From Fragilaria crotonensis (taxonomy: Eukaryota; Bacillariophyta; Fragilariophyceae; Fragilariales; Fragilariaceae): a stretch of 64,000 nucleotides of DNA. Below the pieces are notes generated by a model. The model was not told the DNA's origin. It ran no database searches and saw only the letters and a list, made by a program, of their open reading frames with translations. The position numbers were made by a program, and so were the translations under genes. The stretch covers positions 1 to 64,000 of the forward strand of contig JAKSYS010000091.1 of assembly GCA_022925895.1 (NCBI GenBank), in the 5' to 3' direction. Below are positions 43,790-55,985 of this stretch, piece by piece (position 1 is the first letter of the stretch; each line of letters opens with the position of its first letter).

Positions 43790-45590
43790 GGATGTTATCC
43801 GGGGGCAAGCCGGAAGGAGCCGCCGCGCAGCATGGCCGCGGCAAGTCCGGTCAGGACGGGTTGCGCTTGCACGGGCAAGTACCGGTAGAGTTCGTCGGAT
43901 CGCCACCGACCGACCAAGCGGATGCGGTCGCTGTCGACCGCAGCACACAGGAGGCGGGCCATAGCCCCACCTGCGCGAGTCGGAAACGTCGGCGGTGGTG
44001 TAAGCTGGGGTCGGGTAGATGGCAAGGGCGGAGCCAGAATGTATCGCATTGGGGAATTTGGAGTCCCACTGCGGTAGGCATTAAGGGGGCGTCTGCGGCG
44101 GAGCGTGAAACGCCCGTAACGCGACGACCCGAGCCACGAGACAGAGGATAGGGTACAGCTGTGGGTACCCGGAACGGCCGTGCCCGATGGTCTCATTGCG
44201 GACGCCGTTCTTTTGACTGGTAAAGGTCAATGTGGCGAAGGTCGCCGCTTGAAGGTCGGGGAGGGGGCAATGGACATGGTCCAGTGTGCAGTATTCGCGA
44301 CCCCACCCAGGGAGTAAGATTGTCAAGGCAAAAGAGGGTGTCTGTGTCGGAAACGGGACGGCTGAGATATTCGCCCGGGCGGAGGAGAAAGAAGAACCCC
44401 AGTATAAGACAATCGGAGGCCGCCTGGGATTCTTGTGTTGCCTCCTGGCTTGCTAACGTGACCACTTGCGTTAGGAGGGTGAGCGGCAAAGGCTTCACGC
44501 GGGAAGGAGGTTCATCGGCCTTGGACCAAGATTGGTAGAGGGCGGTGAGGCAGAAATCAAGGGTACCATGGGTGTTCAGTCGTGGGTCAGGGGGCCCCCA
44601 ACCCGGCGTACGCCTGGCCCACAGCACGGACGGTCTCCTCCACCGTCCGAATGCGTACTGGTCGACGGCCGGGTGCGATGGCGCCGGACCGTACGCGTTG
44701 GGCGAAGATTTGGAGGAGAGGTATGGGATCGGATGGGAGGCAGCTGGATCTACGGAGAGGCTGCCGCAGAAAGCAGACCATAATGTCCACGCGGCGCCGG
44801 CGGAATGGACACGTTGGTGTCGCGAAACGCGTGTGTGAGTTGCCTCTTGAATAGCGCTCCAGTCAGCGCGGAGCTGGTCTCGGGCGCGAGCGTCACAAGA
44901 CGCCAGGGGGATGCCTGGGGATAGTAAAGGTGAAAATGTGAGAGCAAGGCGTCGTCGGACAGGTGCCACAGGCGACTCGCATCGTCTGCCATGACGTTGG
45001 CCTTGCCCGCGATGTGATCGTGTTCCGCGCAGTATCGGTGGACACGTTGATGGAGGGAGTTTAGCCGCAAGAGATACGCGCATGACGAGTTGGAGGTTAC
45101 AGATCCTTTGGCGGACCAGGGCAGGGCCGCCCGATTGTCTGTTGCTATCCAAAGGGTGCGCTCCGTGACCTTGGCGCGCTGCGATGTCCTTGTGTGCGAT
45201 GATCGCTGCTAGATCCAGATCGGAAATGAAGAATGGGCCATTCGGTTGGTCGGCACTGCACAGTACCGCTTGGACGCTGGCCGGAAACGCTTCGCGCCAT
45301 GCGAGGGGCGCGGAGGTGTCCGCCACGGGAGTGGGAAACCCAGACGCCGTCCAGCATGCCGCGTTGGCAGGAATCGCATGAGCCCAGATACGCCGGCGGC
45401 ATCGGAACGAGTTCGAGCAAACGAGTCGGCAATCGCCGTGAGATCCTGCGCCATGTGCCAGACCTGTGGCGTGATGCGTACGCGATTGCGGTCGGCCTTG
45501 CCCAGAGCGTCCTGTAACACGGAGAAAAGACCGCGTGCACCTGGTAAGGCGGGAGACATCGAGCGCAATTCCCCCGTAAACTGGTGCCAC
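43790..45590 (-). pseudogene. Tyrosine recombinase of the retroelement (and upstream RNase H part)
   Basis: The frame 45590-44193 contains RNase-H-like sequence followed by the recombinase core-binding region and the LGFFFLLRPGEYL motif, which holds the first catalytic Arg. A second frame (44196-43795) continues with RAGGAMARLL and RLVGRWRSDELYRYL, the segment that holds the final Arg/Tyr region. The expected HSLRAGG His is not visible (PTRAGG in its place), and a frame change near 44190 separates the parts. No active recombinase can be made. Confidence 0.78.
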
Positions 45591-47122
45591 TTGGCAGTCG
45601 AGATCCGCTTACGCGGCGGACGAAGGAGGAAGAGCACGTTGTAGAGGCGAGGAGTGACGCGATGCGGTGGGAGTTGGATCGTCCCCGCCGCAGGATCGAG
45701 ATCCCAACCATGAATGCGCTTCTGGGTAGACCACGATGCATCACCCTTGAGCATCTTTTTCACCGACGCGGGTTTCTTTCGCTGCGGAGGGTCGCCAACC
45801 GCAAGCGGCCGGAAGACCTCGTCGATAGACGTGAGGGCCGTACGCAGAACTGTCGGACAGAGACTGCGCATCTGTGCCATGAGTAAAAAATTGTCAACAT
45901 AAACATTGACGGCAGCGACGGGGGGTTGTCCCTGCGTGTGGCTGGCAGGGGTGCCTGGCCGCCCGCAAGGGTTGGACGTCCCGCGTGATGTAGCTGCCGC
46001 GGCAGCGTGGGATGGAGGTGTGGCGGTCACTGCCTCCAGCCGGTGCGCCTTGCTGTGCGTACGCCGTCGATCGCGAGCGTGCTGATCATTGGCTATCTAG
46101 GTCACAAGCTGTCTTGGTGAGAGCTGTGAAGTAGGGAGGGGATTCAACCCACCCCATAGGCAATACTAGCGGGAAGGCGATGAGAGGCCTTTGGCCTGGA
46201 GATGTAGGTAATATAACCCCCCTTACTTGCGTATGTCAGAAACTGCAGCCACACCCGGTAAAATCCGTCTGCCATGTCGATCTTGGCCATATCGAGGGTC
46301 TGCGCGCACTATGCGGGCCAGAACTTGTTGAAGGGCCCTCTCAAGAAATTGCATTGCTTCCCTGGGAGCCAGGCGGACCGTGTCGTCGTTGACCCCCGAG
46401 AAGCTATAGTCCACGATTTGGCGGGGACGTCGATCTCGTTGAGGAACCGCCGCCCCAAATGGGGACACGCGCAAGGCAGTCCAATGCCGGACCTCGGAGT
46501 ACGGCAGAACTGCCCAGTAACCCTGCGCACAGAAGTCGAGCATTTCTTCAAACACGAAAGCCCGGTCTAAGTGCGCGGACTTGTGTGACCCTCGATGCAC
46601 GGCGGTGTCACAAAGGGTTGTACCCCACGGACCGGATGCGCTCACCATGCTTGCACCACGTTTTCGTAAGTGGTCCAGCAGCCTTGCGGCGCGATGTGGA
46701 AGACGTCGGACACTGCTGGCTAGGTTTGATTCTCCCCGGGCGTTACGCACCCGTGCCTCCCAACCGTATTTCCGCACGCGTTGAGCAGTGGTCATGGCTA
46801 ACTTACCGAGGGTTTCTTCGGCTTCCGAAATGTGTTCTGCACGGCGCTTGCCGACCGGGCGCTGCTCCTGCGTCGCCTGTGTCCAGGGGAGTGCTGTGTG
46901 GAGCCAGGGTGAGTCTGCGTCGGCATGAGCAGGGGGCAGATCTCCCCCTGGCATACCCGTCAGGTGGCTGGCTGCAGGTGCAGCCAGGTGATCACGGCAG
47001 AACTGCAGGAGGCGCGTCCGTTGTTTGCCTGCTGCCTGTTGATGCGAATGGGACGTGGGTGGCTCGCCGCCCGCAATTCGGGAAACATCCGCCTTGCAGC
47101 CACCAAGCGACACAGAATTCAT
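45209..47122 (-). pseudogene. Reverse transcriptase/RNase H of the retroelement
   Basis: The fragment 47122-46223 has LRVSPFGAAVPQRDRRPRQIVDY and LAPREAMQFLERAL. The next motif, KIDMADGFYRVWLQ, is found in another frame at about 46280-46235. The fragment 46030-45209 contains VYVDNFLLMAQ, where Asn replaces the second Asp of the YVDD-type active site, and the connection region (KWHQFTGELRSM). Several frame changes and stops occur, so the enzyme is inactive. Confidence 0.8.
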
Positions 47123-47481
47123 TGCCCGTGTCGTTCGATGGCGGCCTGTGATTGCGGAGTATCGGACGTGTACCCCCAGGACGGACGGTGATACTGCTGA
47201 ACTCCGCGTCCGGGCTCGGGTTGTCTACCCGGGCAACCGGGGTCCGCGCAGATTCCCCGCTATTGCCGGTAGCGACGACACGCCGGTGCGTGCCAAGGAG
47301 ACCGACTTCGCCCCCGTTGGGGCAGTGCTGGGTGTCCTCGAGCCGCCGCACACCGGTTCCAGGTACTCCTCTGGCAGGGGTACTACCCAGTTAGTCGATA
47401 GGGGAAACGTCCCACGTTTGAGTTTCGTCACGAGGGATCGGAATTCGAGCGGCTCAACTCCCGCGTGCCCCTCGACCAGGT

Positions 47482-49050
47482 TCACGCTGCCTGACCCCGT
47501 GTAGGTACTTGTGCACCAGCCACTTGTACAGCACGCACGATGCTGGGGAAATACAGCGCGACGACCGCGGGCGTGCGTGTAACTTGCTGATAGTGCTCCG
47601 TGATGAATGGGGTGGCATTCTGGATGGCGGCGGTGAGATGCCATAACGCTTCCACAATTGGGATATGTGGGCCCATGCCTTGAAATAAGGTTTGACAGGC
47701 ACAGAGCACCGCATATCGACCAAACGTGATGCACACCTCAACCGTGTCACGCGGGAACTTCACCTTTTCTTTGTCGCGCAAGGTTCGGTAATCGGCCAAG
47801 CTTGCACTCTGTTCACCTTGCGCCAGTTGGTTTACAATGCTCGCGGTGGCCAAGGCTTGCAAGTGGTTGGCACTGCTGGCATAGGCCACTTGAAAGGGCT
47901 GGCAGCCGGTGCTGAGGTCGTCAACACCATGGCCAACAAATTGGAACCCCTGGATGATTTGCTTGAGTGCCAACATGACAATCGGCGTGTATAGCTTAGT
48001 CGAGAGTCCTCTCGCCATACACACCCGCCGGAATTCTTGCACAAGGATTGTGTGTTGCTCACTCTTGTTTGCGCAGTTAGCCAGGTGCCCCCACACTGGA
48101 GCCACTTCTTCGGGATGGCCCACTTTGCAGAAACGCATCAACGTTCGATATGTCTCCTTATACACCTCCGGAACGGACTTGGGCTCGCGAGTGGATCGGT
48201 CTTCGGTTTCGTCCGCTGTGCGACCGCCCGCTCGCGTCAATACTCCCAGTGCCCACGCGAGGGTGTCTGTGATTTCGGTTGTGGCGGCGTCGGGCGCGAC
48301 GAGCGCCGGTAGGTCCCTGCGCACTTTCCCGATCATTTACCGCTACACCTCCCCGGGCAGGCGCACGGGAAGGAGGGGATGTTATACCACTGGTACTCCA
48401 TTCTGTGGACCCCCTCCGCCTCGGGCGGTGCATGCCGCCTTGAGCCAGGCCAGAATGTCCTGACACGAGGGAAGTTCATTTTGCGCGTGCATGGCACCAT
48501 GCAGTTCTTGAAACGCGACCTTCGCGCTCACTCCCCGACGATGTACGAGCAGTGCTGCGTAGTAACCCGGGACCAGCTGTACGTTCCGGGGACGGACCAC
48601 CTCGGTCTCTGGATCCGCTTCCGTAAAGGGGCCTAAGGGAACTGTCGTGTCTTCCCAGGCCGGCACCAACGTGAGCATTCCTGCGGTAGTGGGCACCCTG
48701 ACAGGTGTGCCCACCAAATGAAAGGCCGAGTTTGGGACTTCGACAGTTGGGTACTGATACGGCAGGATATCGCCCAGTAACCCCAGTACCTTATCATTGA
48801 ATCCGGACTCTTCCTCACCGGGCATGTCCATATACCGCATCAAGCGGTGCACGATGGACACTTCATGGTGCCCTCCCGGCCCCGCTACCAAGCAGAGAAA
48901 GGCCATGGGCTGTCGGTCACTCAAAATGACCGTCTGGTCGCGGAGTGTGGCCGGCGCCGGCACCCCTCCTCCTTCAAAACGGTAGCCCTGTAGATTGTTT
49001 GCCAGGCGCTCCGGGCTGGGCTGTTCATCGAGTCGCTGAGCAACTCGCAA
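47482..49050 (-). pseudogene. Gag-like frames of the retroelement
   Basis: Two consecutive frames, 49050-48382 and 48336-47482, lie between A1 and the reverse transcriptase where a gag gene is expected. Neither has a recognised domain. The first is globular and Pro/Val-rich. The second is helical with the SVPEVYKETYRTLMRFC segment. They are probably one or two original genes disrupted by a stop or frame change near 48340-48380. Confidence 0.5.
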
Positions 49051-49200
49051 TACAATCTGGGTTGGACTACTGGCCTTCCTGGGTCGGCGGGTCCGTCGCG
49101 CTCCCCGGCCTCGACTGGAATTGGTATTGCAGGTACTGCTGGGTGGGCCATATCGTCACGGTTCTGTCGGGGGCGAGGCGTGCCCACCTGATTACCAAAA

Positions 49201-49476
49201 TTTAAATCTAGACCGCGGGATACCTACTAGCATGCACTCAGGTGACCGGACCGTTGTCGATGGTTCGCCTGCTGCACGGTTCTTGCGATGTCGCTTCGGT
49301 GCTGCACCGCTGTTCGACAACACAATGATTCGAATTCGCACTGTTCAAGACACCGAATTTTGATACTTAGGGACCACTAGTTCGTGGCTCGATATGTAGT
49401 ATGTTCCGTGGCGACGCGCTTGGCCGAGGTAATCTTCCGAATCTTCCCCAGCACGTTACCTGTCCACCACTGACGG
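49201..49476 (-). repeat. A1 terminal repeat
   Basis: Starts AAATCTAGACCGCGGGATAC and is collinear with A2, including GATGTCGCTTCGGTGCTGCA and ATGTTCCGTGGCGACGCGCT. Confidence 0.85.
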
Positions 49477-51314
49477 TGAAGCGGAACATCAAGAAGTGCC
49501 CAGATTTTGTTTACATGGAAAAATCCCCACTCAACCTGACCGCAAATGTGAAAATTCCAAAAAGCGGCTTGGCGGGCATTTTTTGATATTCACCTTATTA
49601 AAGATATGCATACTGCTGCAACGCAGGATTGGCATACAAGGAATAAATGGAGGGGTCATGATTGTCACCATCACTGTCTTTTGAAGTCTGCTACTGGGCA
49701 GCAAGAAGAAGCGTTCATTTGACTTATGTGAATCACGTTGACTGCAATTGACAGCACCAACATCAAGTCAAAAGCCCGTCAGGGCTGACAACCAACTGAA
49801 ATTTCATGTCATGTGCCTGTTTGTGACAACTGCTGCACATGAGGATTGGTAGTGCGTTGGTGGTTGACCAGTTTTTCTCCATGTGCCATCACCAGATCCT
49901 CATACAGTGTTTGAGTTCACACTTCTCATTCATGATTACTTAAGCATACTAGTATCTTTGGATCCAATAGCCAAACATTGATTGAATGTCCATGTTGTGA
50001 TGAATTTGTAGGATCTTCCGGTTCTAGTATAAAAGACAAGCAAAAGGAAGAATGTTTCAGAAGGCGCAGAGTTGTTATTGTCATCATGACATAATCTTGT
50101 GGCTTACTCCTCATTTGCTATACCACAGTCCCGAGACCCAACACAAGGATGCTACTAAGCAAGCATGTCCTCCCACCAATATGAGTACCAAGGTGGTCTG
50201 AGACCAGTGCCATGACTTTCCTTCCAGCAAGCTGCTGTGGAAGGTACAAAGAATAGTGTCACCCTTAACGCGTCACTAGTTCATACTGGAATAAATTGGG
50301 TCATTTCTCTGTTGTTTGCCCTGTCTGAGGGGGGTGCAAAGTGAATGAGCAGTTGCCTTTTTCAAAATGCAAGTATCTATTTCAACCCTCACATCCTTTG
50401 CAAACTCACCACTGGCCTGCTTTGCAACACTCCCAGACTGGGAACCATTTGGTATAACCCTGAGTCCCTTACCAATTTTATCACTCTCCAAAGTTCTACT
50501 CAAACCACCCCAACATGATGAGCCATACAGGTAAACTAAATCCAATACACATATGCTGCTGCTGAATAGTGACAAGCAAGGTCAACAAAGACAATATTCG
50601 TTTGTAAAAGCAGATTCCAGAAAATGTAGAAGAAAGTAAGCAACTTGCTTGTTGTCGAATACACTACTATCGATACAAATGCTCATGAATGCGCAAGACT
50701 ACCCCATGAATGAAACTACCTGGAACGCAACAACAACAGTACAACCGAGTTGGAGAAGAACAGATATGCATCCACAGGTCCCAGGTCTTGCCCCATTGAC
50801 ATGAGGTTCTTCAGGATAAACAAGGCCAGTGTCAAACGCAAAATACCTGACAGGCAATGCTGCTCCATTTCTTGCAAGAAGATTGGCAATCACAAAACCA
50901 TTGAAAGGGAATCGCTTCCAAACCCAACCCAAATCCTTTAAAGTAGCCATAGGTCCAGGGCCTACTGTGGTACAGGTGTAGTGGAAAATACAGGAGTGGT
51001 ACAGGTGTAGTGGAAAATACAGGAAGAACAAATAGGGTCTAATTATTCCCATCCTAGGTGGGTGGAATCTCAGTTTTGTTTCATTGTCTTTTCAATTGCG
51101 AAGTTTGTATAGCTACGTGCAACTCTAGCTCTTCAAGAATGCTGTGAATTCCGTATTCAGATTACTCCGAATGTATTATACAAAAAATGTCGTCACTGAG
51201 TTACGAGGTCCGTATTGTAAGTTACGGAGGGAAGAACGCGCTCTGTGTCATGGGTTGTGAGTCCTTGTCCTTGGAGACTTGGACCTTAGAGTACTCCGTA
51301 CTTCATAGCTGGTA
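49477..51314. other. CpG-poor gene-free block
   Basis: No gene. From about 49600 to 50950 CpG is rare. A 32-bp unit (GTGGTACAGGTGTAGTGGAA...) is repeated directly at about 50968-51022. The right end is GTAC-rich. Confidence 0.45.
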
Positions 51315-54121
51315 CTAGTGTCTAGCCTCCCGGAGCCTTGGGGTTAATTAACCCCGTCAAATGCCTTAATTAACCCCGTCCCGATTTTCACTTCGTGTGT
51401 ACAAAAAATACTCAAGTCTACTAAAAAAAGGGGTCGACGATGACGGTCAAAACGATGATGATGCTACAAATGAATGATGATTGAAACGTTAACACATTGT
51501 TTAAATGTCATCTAAGTGTGCGTGGTTGCGAGCAATATGGTCGAGGAAGCACCGTTTTCCATTTTTGGTTGCGCAAAGGAACACCGTTTTATCGCTATCA
51601 TTGCAGTCACTACATTGCCAAGTTGTCTTCTTTTGACACTCCTTACATCGGCCTTGGTACCTAAATGATGTCTTTTCTCCATGGGCATTCTTAAGTCTCT
51701 TCACTGGAGTCAAGTGGGTGAGGACTCCAGCACGTGCACATCCACTTTCCACGGCCCTGATGCATGCCTCTTGGTAGGATGTCCCATTTGGGGACGACCT
51801 CGGTCGTCGCGTTCCTGTTCTCCGATTGTCGTAGCTATTGTCAATAAGTTCCTCCGCAAGGATGGAGTAAAACTCCTTTTGTAGACACTTTCTTTGCTGC
51901 TGCGCAGAGGAAGTACCATTTTTGAATGCGTTGTACACGAGCCATGTATCGACGACGATCATGGCAAAAATAGAAAGGTTAACTCGAACCAACCAATCCT
52001 TTGTTTCGACCTTCTTCTCGATCCGAAGGTCGTCTTGACGATACCGATTGTGCGTGCCTGTCGATGGCACCACACGTAGTATAGTACTAGATCTCCGCAA
52101 TTTGAGGTTGCTTGATGGTCATGGTGACCCGCTCCGGAGGAGCATTCCGATCTTGACTCACTTGCCGCCAACGGCAGCGAGTGTATGGCGTTCCTTCCGA
52201 GAGAGCCCCTGCCGTTGCAATAAAGTACCTTCGTTCCCGATCCATCCACACGAAAGCAGCCATAGCAGGATCCAGTTGGTCTGCAGAATCCGAAGCGAGG
52301 GCGAAGAAATCACCACGTTGGTTCAGTTCCACCGAAGTGAGGAAGGCTTTTGGGAAACCTCTCGTCGCGGTCTTGACGACGCCGATGAAACGGAGGCCGT
52401 TCCGATAGAGTTCTTTTGCCGCTCCAACAGAAGCGAAGTACGAGTCTGCACAAACGATGCGATTCGAACCAAACCAAGGTGAGACAACAGATTTCAACAC
52501 TTGTGTACCATGCAACAAACTTGACTCATTGTTTGGTTCATCATTGTCTTCCTCCTCACCGACGAGGTCAATACCTTTGACCAACTTCAAACGCAACATC
52601 ACTCCGCTTCGACCACACGCAGCGTTCTGAATTTCGCAGCCGTTCTCCGGCTTTCGGTCAATCGCGACGTATTGTGGAAGGCCGTGGTTGATCCAGTGCC
52701 CTCCCTGGCCGTACCAACGGCTCATGGATTCGTCGACACAAATTGTGTCGGACGGAGAGAAAAAATTTGCTCTGTGGTCGTTGAAGTTCGCGACAAAGTC
52801 ATCCACCAACTTCCACCGATGTTGCTCAGTACTTTCGTTCTCAGCTCGTTCAGAAGGTTGCTTGCTCCATCGAATAGCGCGAAAGAGGTCGTCAAAGCGA
52901 TGCTTTGACATACCGGTGAGTCCAAAGTGAGGTGCAGGTCGATACTTCATCGGCGCGACAGAACTCCAAAGACTTGCCCTGGATGTGAATTCAAAAGAAG
53001 TCATGAGTATTAACACACCAAAGAATTTCAAAAGCTCCGAGGAGTTAGTCGTATTGGCGTCCAGCTTCTCAAGCTCAACGTTAGTCAGATCAACCATCGC
53101 AACAAGCTGCTTTGGAGGGAACATCAGAAGAAAGAAGTCGATGGCACTCATACGATTTATTGCTGAATTCCGTTGTCCAGGATAGAGGTCCTCACCAACT
53201 ACATTCCTCACACTCCACATACGTGGAGCGCAATTACCATTCAATGAAGGCTCAGTGCTGAATGCCCTCCGCCACTCAACATGATGAGCAGTTGCAACAA
53301 TGGAACGATCGTTCGCTGCAACAGTTGCTACAGCAACTGCTGGTGGTGCGGCTGTTGTTGTCTCCATACTTGCTCGTGCCTGCTGCTCCGGCTCCTCATC
53401 CGAACTTTGAATGGCATCTAGCATTTCTTGGGTGGACATACCGGCAACAGAAGGTGCTCCGACGTTGATCGTTTCATTAACATCTTCGACGTTTTCATTC
53501 ACGAGTGCAGTCACGGGTTCATTGCTCACACCAGTGATCGATTCTGCGTCGGCCATCTTGATCCCTCTCGAATTCAACTGGCACCTCTTAATAGTGCCAC
53601 CACCAAGCTCGTAATCTGCGGTGATTAGAGTTGTTGCCCTTCTCCCGCCGCTCGATGAAGCGGAATCAACCGAAACGACAGTCCCATTAACGAACTTCGT
53701 TTTCGCGTTGGCTCCATATCGTCGATGGCACTCGGCCAGGACTGTCACGTGGTGAGCTTTCGCTTGCACCCGTGCCCCAACCACATGTCGAGGATCATTT
53801 CTGGGCATTATGAGCTCAGTTGCTTATGAGCGGATGCAGGTGCAGCACCACAAAGTTCATGGGGCAGCGCCGAAAAAAACGATTGAAATTCGGAAGAAAA
53901 AATTTTTAGCTGCTGAAAATTTTTAATAACTCTACAACAAAGAAGATTGAGCATACCCCCGTTGACGGCATGCCATCTACATGTGTTACGAAGGCATAGG
54001 CCAATCCTCAAAGCCAACGGACCTTGTCACCGAATTGGCGGAGCAGATCCAAGGTTGGCAAAAACGGGGTTAATTAACCCCTTTTGGGGTTAATTAACCC
54101 CGTCGGGAGGCTAGACACTAG
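51315..54121 (-). mobile_element. piggyBac-type DNA transposon, inactivated
   Basis: CTAGTGTCTAGCCTCCCG at 51315-51332 is perfectly inverted at 54104-54121. Inside each end lie copies of the palindrome GGGGTTAATTAACCCC (51340-51355, 54066-54081, 54086-54101) and a half copy near 51366. The element encodes a piggyBac transposase. A TTAA target duplication is not visible outside the 18-bp ends, although TTAATTAA lies within the palindromes. The true ends are therefore debatable. Confidence 0.8.
51501..53808 (-). pseudogene. piggyBac-like transposase, broken near the third catalytic Asp
   Basis: The main frame (53808-52087, 573 codons) has the PGBD core: SRASLWSSVAP region, first catalytic Asp in ICVDESMSRWYG, second in VCADSYFAS. 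It ends in a TAG just before YYTTCGAID, the segment expected to hold the third Asp. The remainder continues in another frame (RYRQDDLRIEKKVETKDW) to the C-terminal zinc motif with CKEC, CSDC, C and HIARNH residues, ending at 51501. A CAC duplication with four extra bases near 52033-52040 explains the frame change. With the stop and the shift, no complete transposase can be made. Confidence 0.88.
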
Positions 54122-54974
54122 AGTATGTTTCATACCCTGTTTGTCAAACTTGTACACCGTAGCACGTAGTGCTTCCACTGTGAGTTCCAGTTTCCAGGTA
54201 CAGTAGCTAAAGAAACCCCTATCGTCATAGGAGCTACTATCAACTATGAACTATGAACTACTTCCGGTACTCTGTAGCGTCATGAACATATCATGAATAC
54301 AACATTATTCATTAGTGAAGAAGTGTATAATACGAATACGCTTCAAGATTAAAGATCCCGGATCCAGCAAGATGAGAATTGATAAACATCGATAGTACTT
54401 ATACTCCAGTAGAGTACAGGGTACTTAGGTCTACAGTACAATACGACTCGGAATGCGTGTAACGACCCAATTTCTGTGGCGGCAAAAGGTTGCATCCTAA
54501 ATTCTGATGGTTACACATGATACAGTAGACAGTGACATGAGTATTTGCTGTCAGTACATCGACCCACGACCAAGTCCTTTACCGATGCGAACGCACAGAG
54601 ACACGTAGGGATTCGAGAGTGGCAGAACCCACCGAAATTTTCGATTGTAACGTCCACGTCTCTGCCAAATTTTAGGTATGATGATATTAGGGTACGTAGG
54701 AAAATGAAGCAATGGTCATGCCGGCGCGGGTTGGCATGAATTCAACGGCCAGTCTGTTTTGTCAGACAATTTCCACAGGTTTGAATTACACGACACCAAC
54801 GAGTCACATTCTCTTTCATAGAATTGATCAACCCGCTGTTCACTCTATCTCTTTGCTTTCGGTAGCGGCTGATGCCCATTGATAAAAGTTATCAATCACA
54901 CTCTTACTCCAAACTTTTTGACTTTGCTTCAGTTTACGCTTTGACAATTGATAGAGGGATAGAACGATTATAAA
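54122..54974. other. Intergenic with GTAC motifs and promoter of the hydrolase gene
   Basis: No gene seen. GTAC-type palindromes occur at 54390-54440. The last 100 bp are AT-rich upstream of the ABHD17-like ATG. Confidence 0.4.
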
Positions 54975-55985
54975 ATGGGCGATACAGTGAGTAAACTATT
55001 GTTTCAGCCGCCTCCGCCCACCAAACTGAAAGAGGAGAAAGTCATTTGGTTGAATACTCGAAGAGGGTCAAGAATTCCCGCCTTTTACATTGGGTATAGG
55101 TCACCAGGCGGCGCCGGCGTATCACGGTCGATGACCTTGGAGGAAGTGACGAAGTCAAACCCTGAGGAAGGTATAACGATTCTTTACTCGCATGCAAATG
55201 CTGAAGACTTGGGATCTATTTATCTGTGGTGCAAATACCTAAGCAAGATGTTAAGAGTGAATTTGATGGCGTATGATTACACAGGCTACGGAATGGCGTA
55301 TGAACAAGGTGAGTTGCTTGTACTTTGAATTGCTCAGTTTGTGTTGAGCATTTTTGCTCAACATTCAAAAATGCGAACGGTAGGTGTGGCGTCAGAGAAA
55401 AATTGCTATGCCGACATCGAAGCTGCATATGACTTCTTGCGGAATACCATTAATGTTCCAGCGAAAAACATTGTGCTCTATGGGCGATCCTTGGGCTCGG
55501 GGCCCTCGTGTCATTTGGCAGCAGGCCTGGCTCAACAAAAAATCGAAGACCCAGTGGCAGGTGTCATACTTCACGCGCCGTTTCTATCCGTCTACAGAAT
55601 CGTTGTGGACACCGGGTGCACAGTTTATGGCGATAAGTTTCCGAATGTCGATCTTGTCCCGATGATCACATCGCCTGTCTTGCTGGTGCATGGGACGGCT
55701 GATCAGATCGTTCCATTTTACCACTCAGAACATTTGCTGCAAGCTTTGCCGAAAAACTCCCGAGTGGAACCCGTGTATATTGAAGATATGAGCCACAACA
55801 ATGTGCATGCTGCAGTTCGCCACTTGTTTATCACGCGATTAGGTGACTTCCTGGATGAACATATCATCCCCTTTTCAGAGGACTATTCAAGAACAAAATC
55901 AGTCAAGGTACATCTACCTGCGAAGGATACGAGGACTCAGATTGATTCAGATGCAATACCAGTTTCAATTCAGGTTAAGCAATGA
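54975..55985 (+). CDS. ABHD17-like alpha/beta hydrolase
   Basis: Exon 1 is 54975-55308, exon 2 is 55384-55985, with a 75-bp GTGAGT/TAG intron. Splicing restores the conserved ASEKNCYADIEAAYDFL segment, giving 311 residues. The catalytic triad is visible: nucleophile Ser in GRSLGSGP, Asp in HGTADQIVPF, His in DMSHNNV. The oxyanion region SHANAEDLG and YDYTGYG are typical of the ABHD17/FAM108 group, depalmitoylases that act on membrane-bound proteins in animals. The N-terminus MGDTVSKL fits a myristoylation signal (Gly2, Ser6), whereas animal members carry a palmitoylated Cys cluster. The substrate is unknown. Confidence 0.93.

Larger units (their letters stand above)
43092..49476 (-). mobile_element. 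Tyrosine-recombinase retroelement (PAT/Ngaro-type split direct repeats), decayed
   Basis: Read on the minus strand, the order is A1 (49476-49201), gag-like frames, reverse transcriptase/RNase H, tyrosine recombinase, B1 (43732-43561), A2 (43560-43274), B2 (43256-43092). This A1-ORFs-B1-A2-B2 layout is the split direct repeat of PAT/Ngaro elements and differs from DIRS1 inverted repeats. The recombinase replaces an integrase. All frames are broken and the A copies differ at many positions, so the copy is old and inactive. Confidence 0.85.

Noticed and set aside
43092-49476. LTR retrotransposon interpretation of the flanking repeats
   Set aside because: The repeat order A-ORFs-B-A-B does not give two terminal identical LTRs, and the last gene is a tyrosine recombinase, so split direct repeats fit better.
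50699-51052. 117-codon minus-strand frame
   Set aside because: It contains a direct 32-bp duplication and lies in the CpG-poor block. No recognisable domain.
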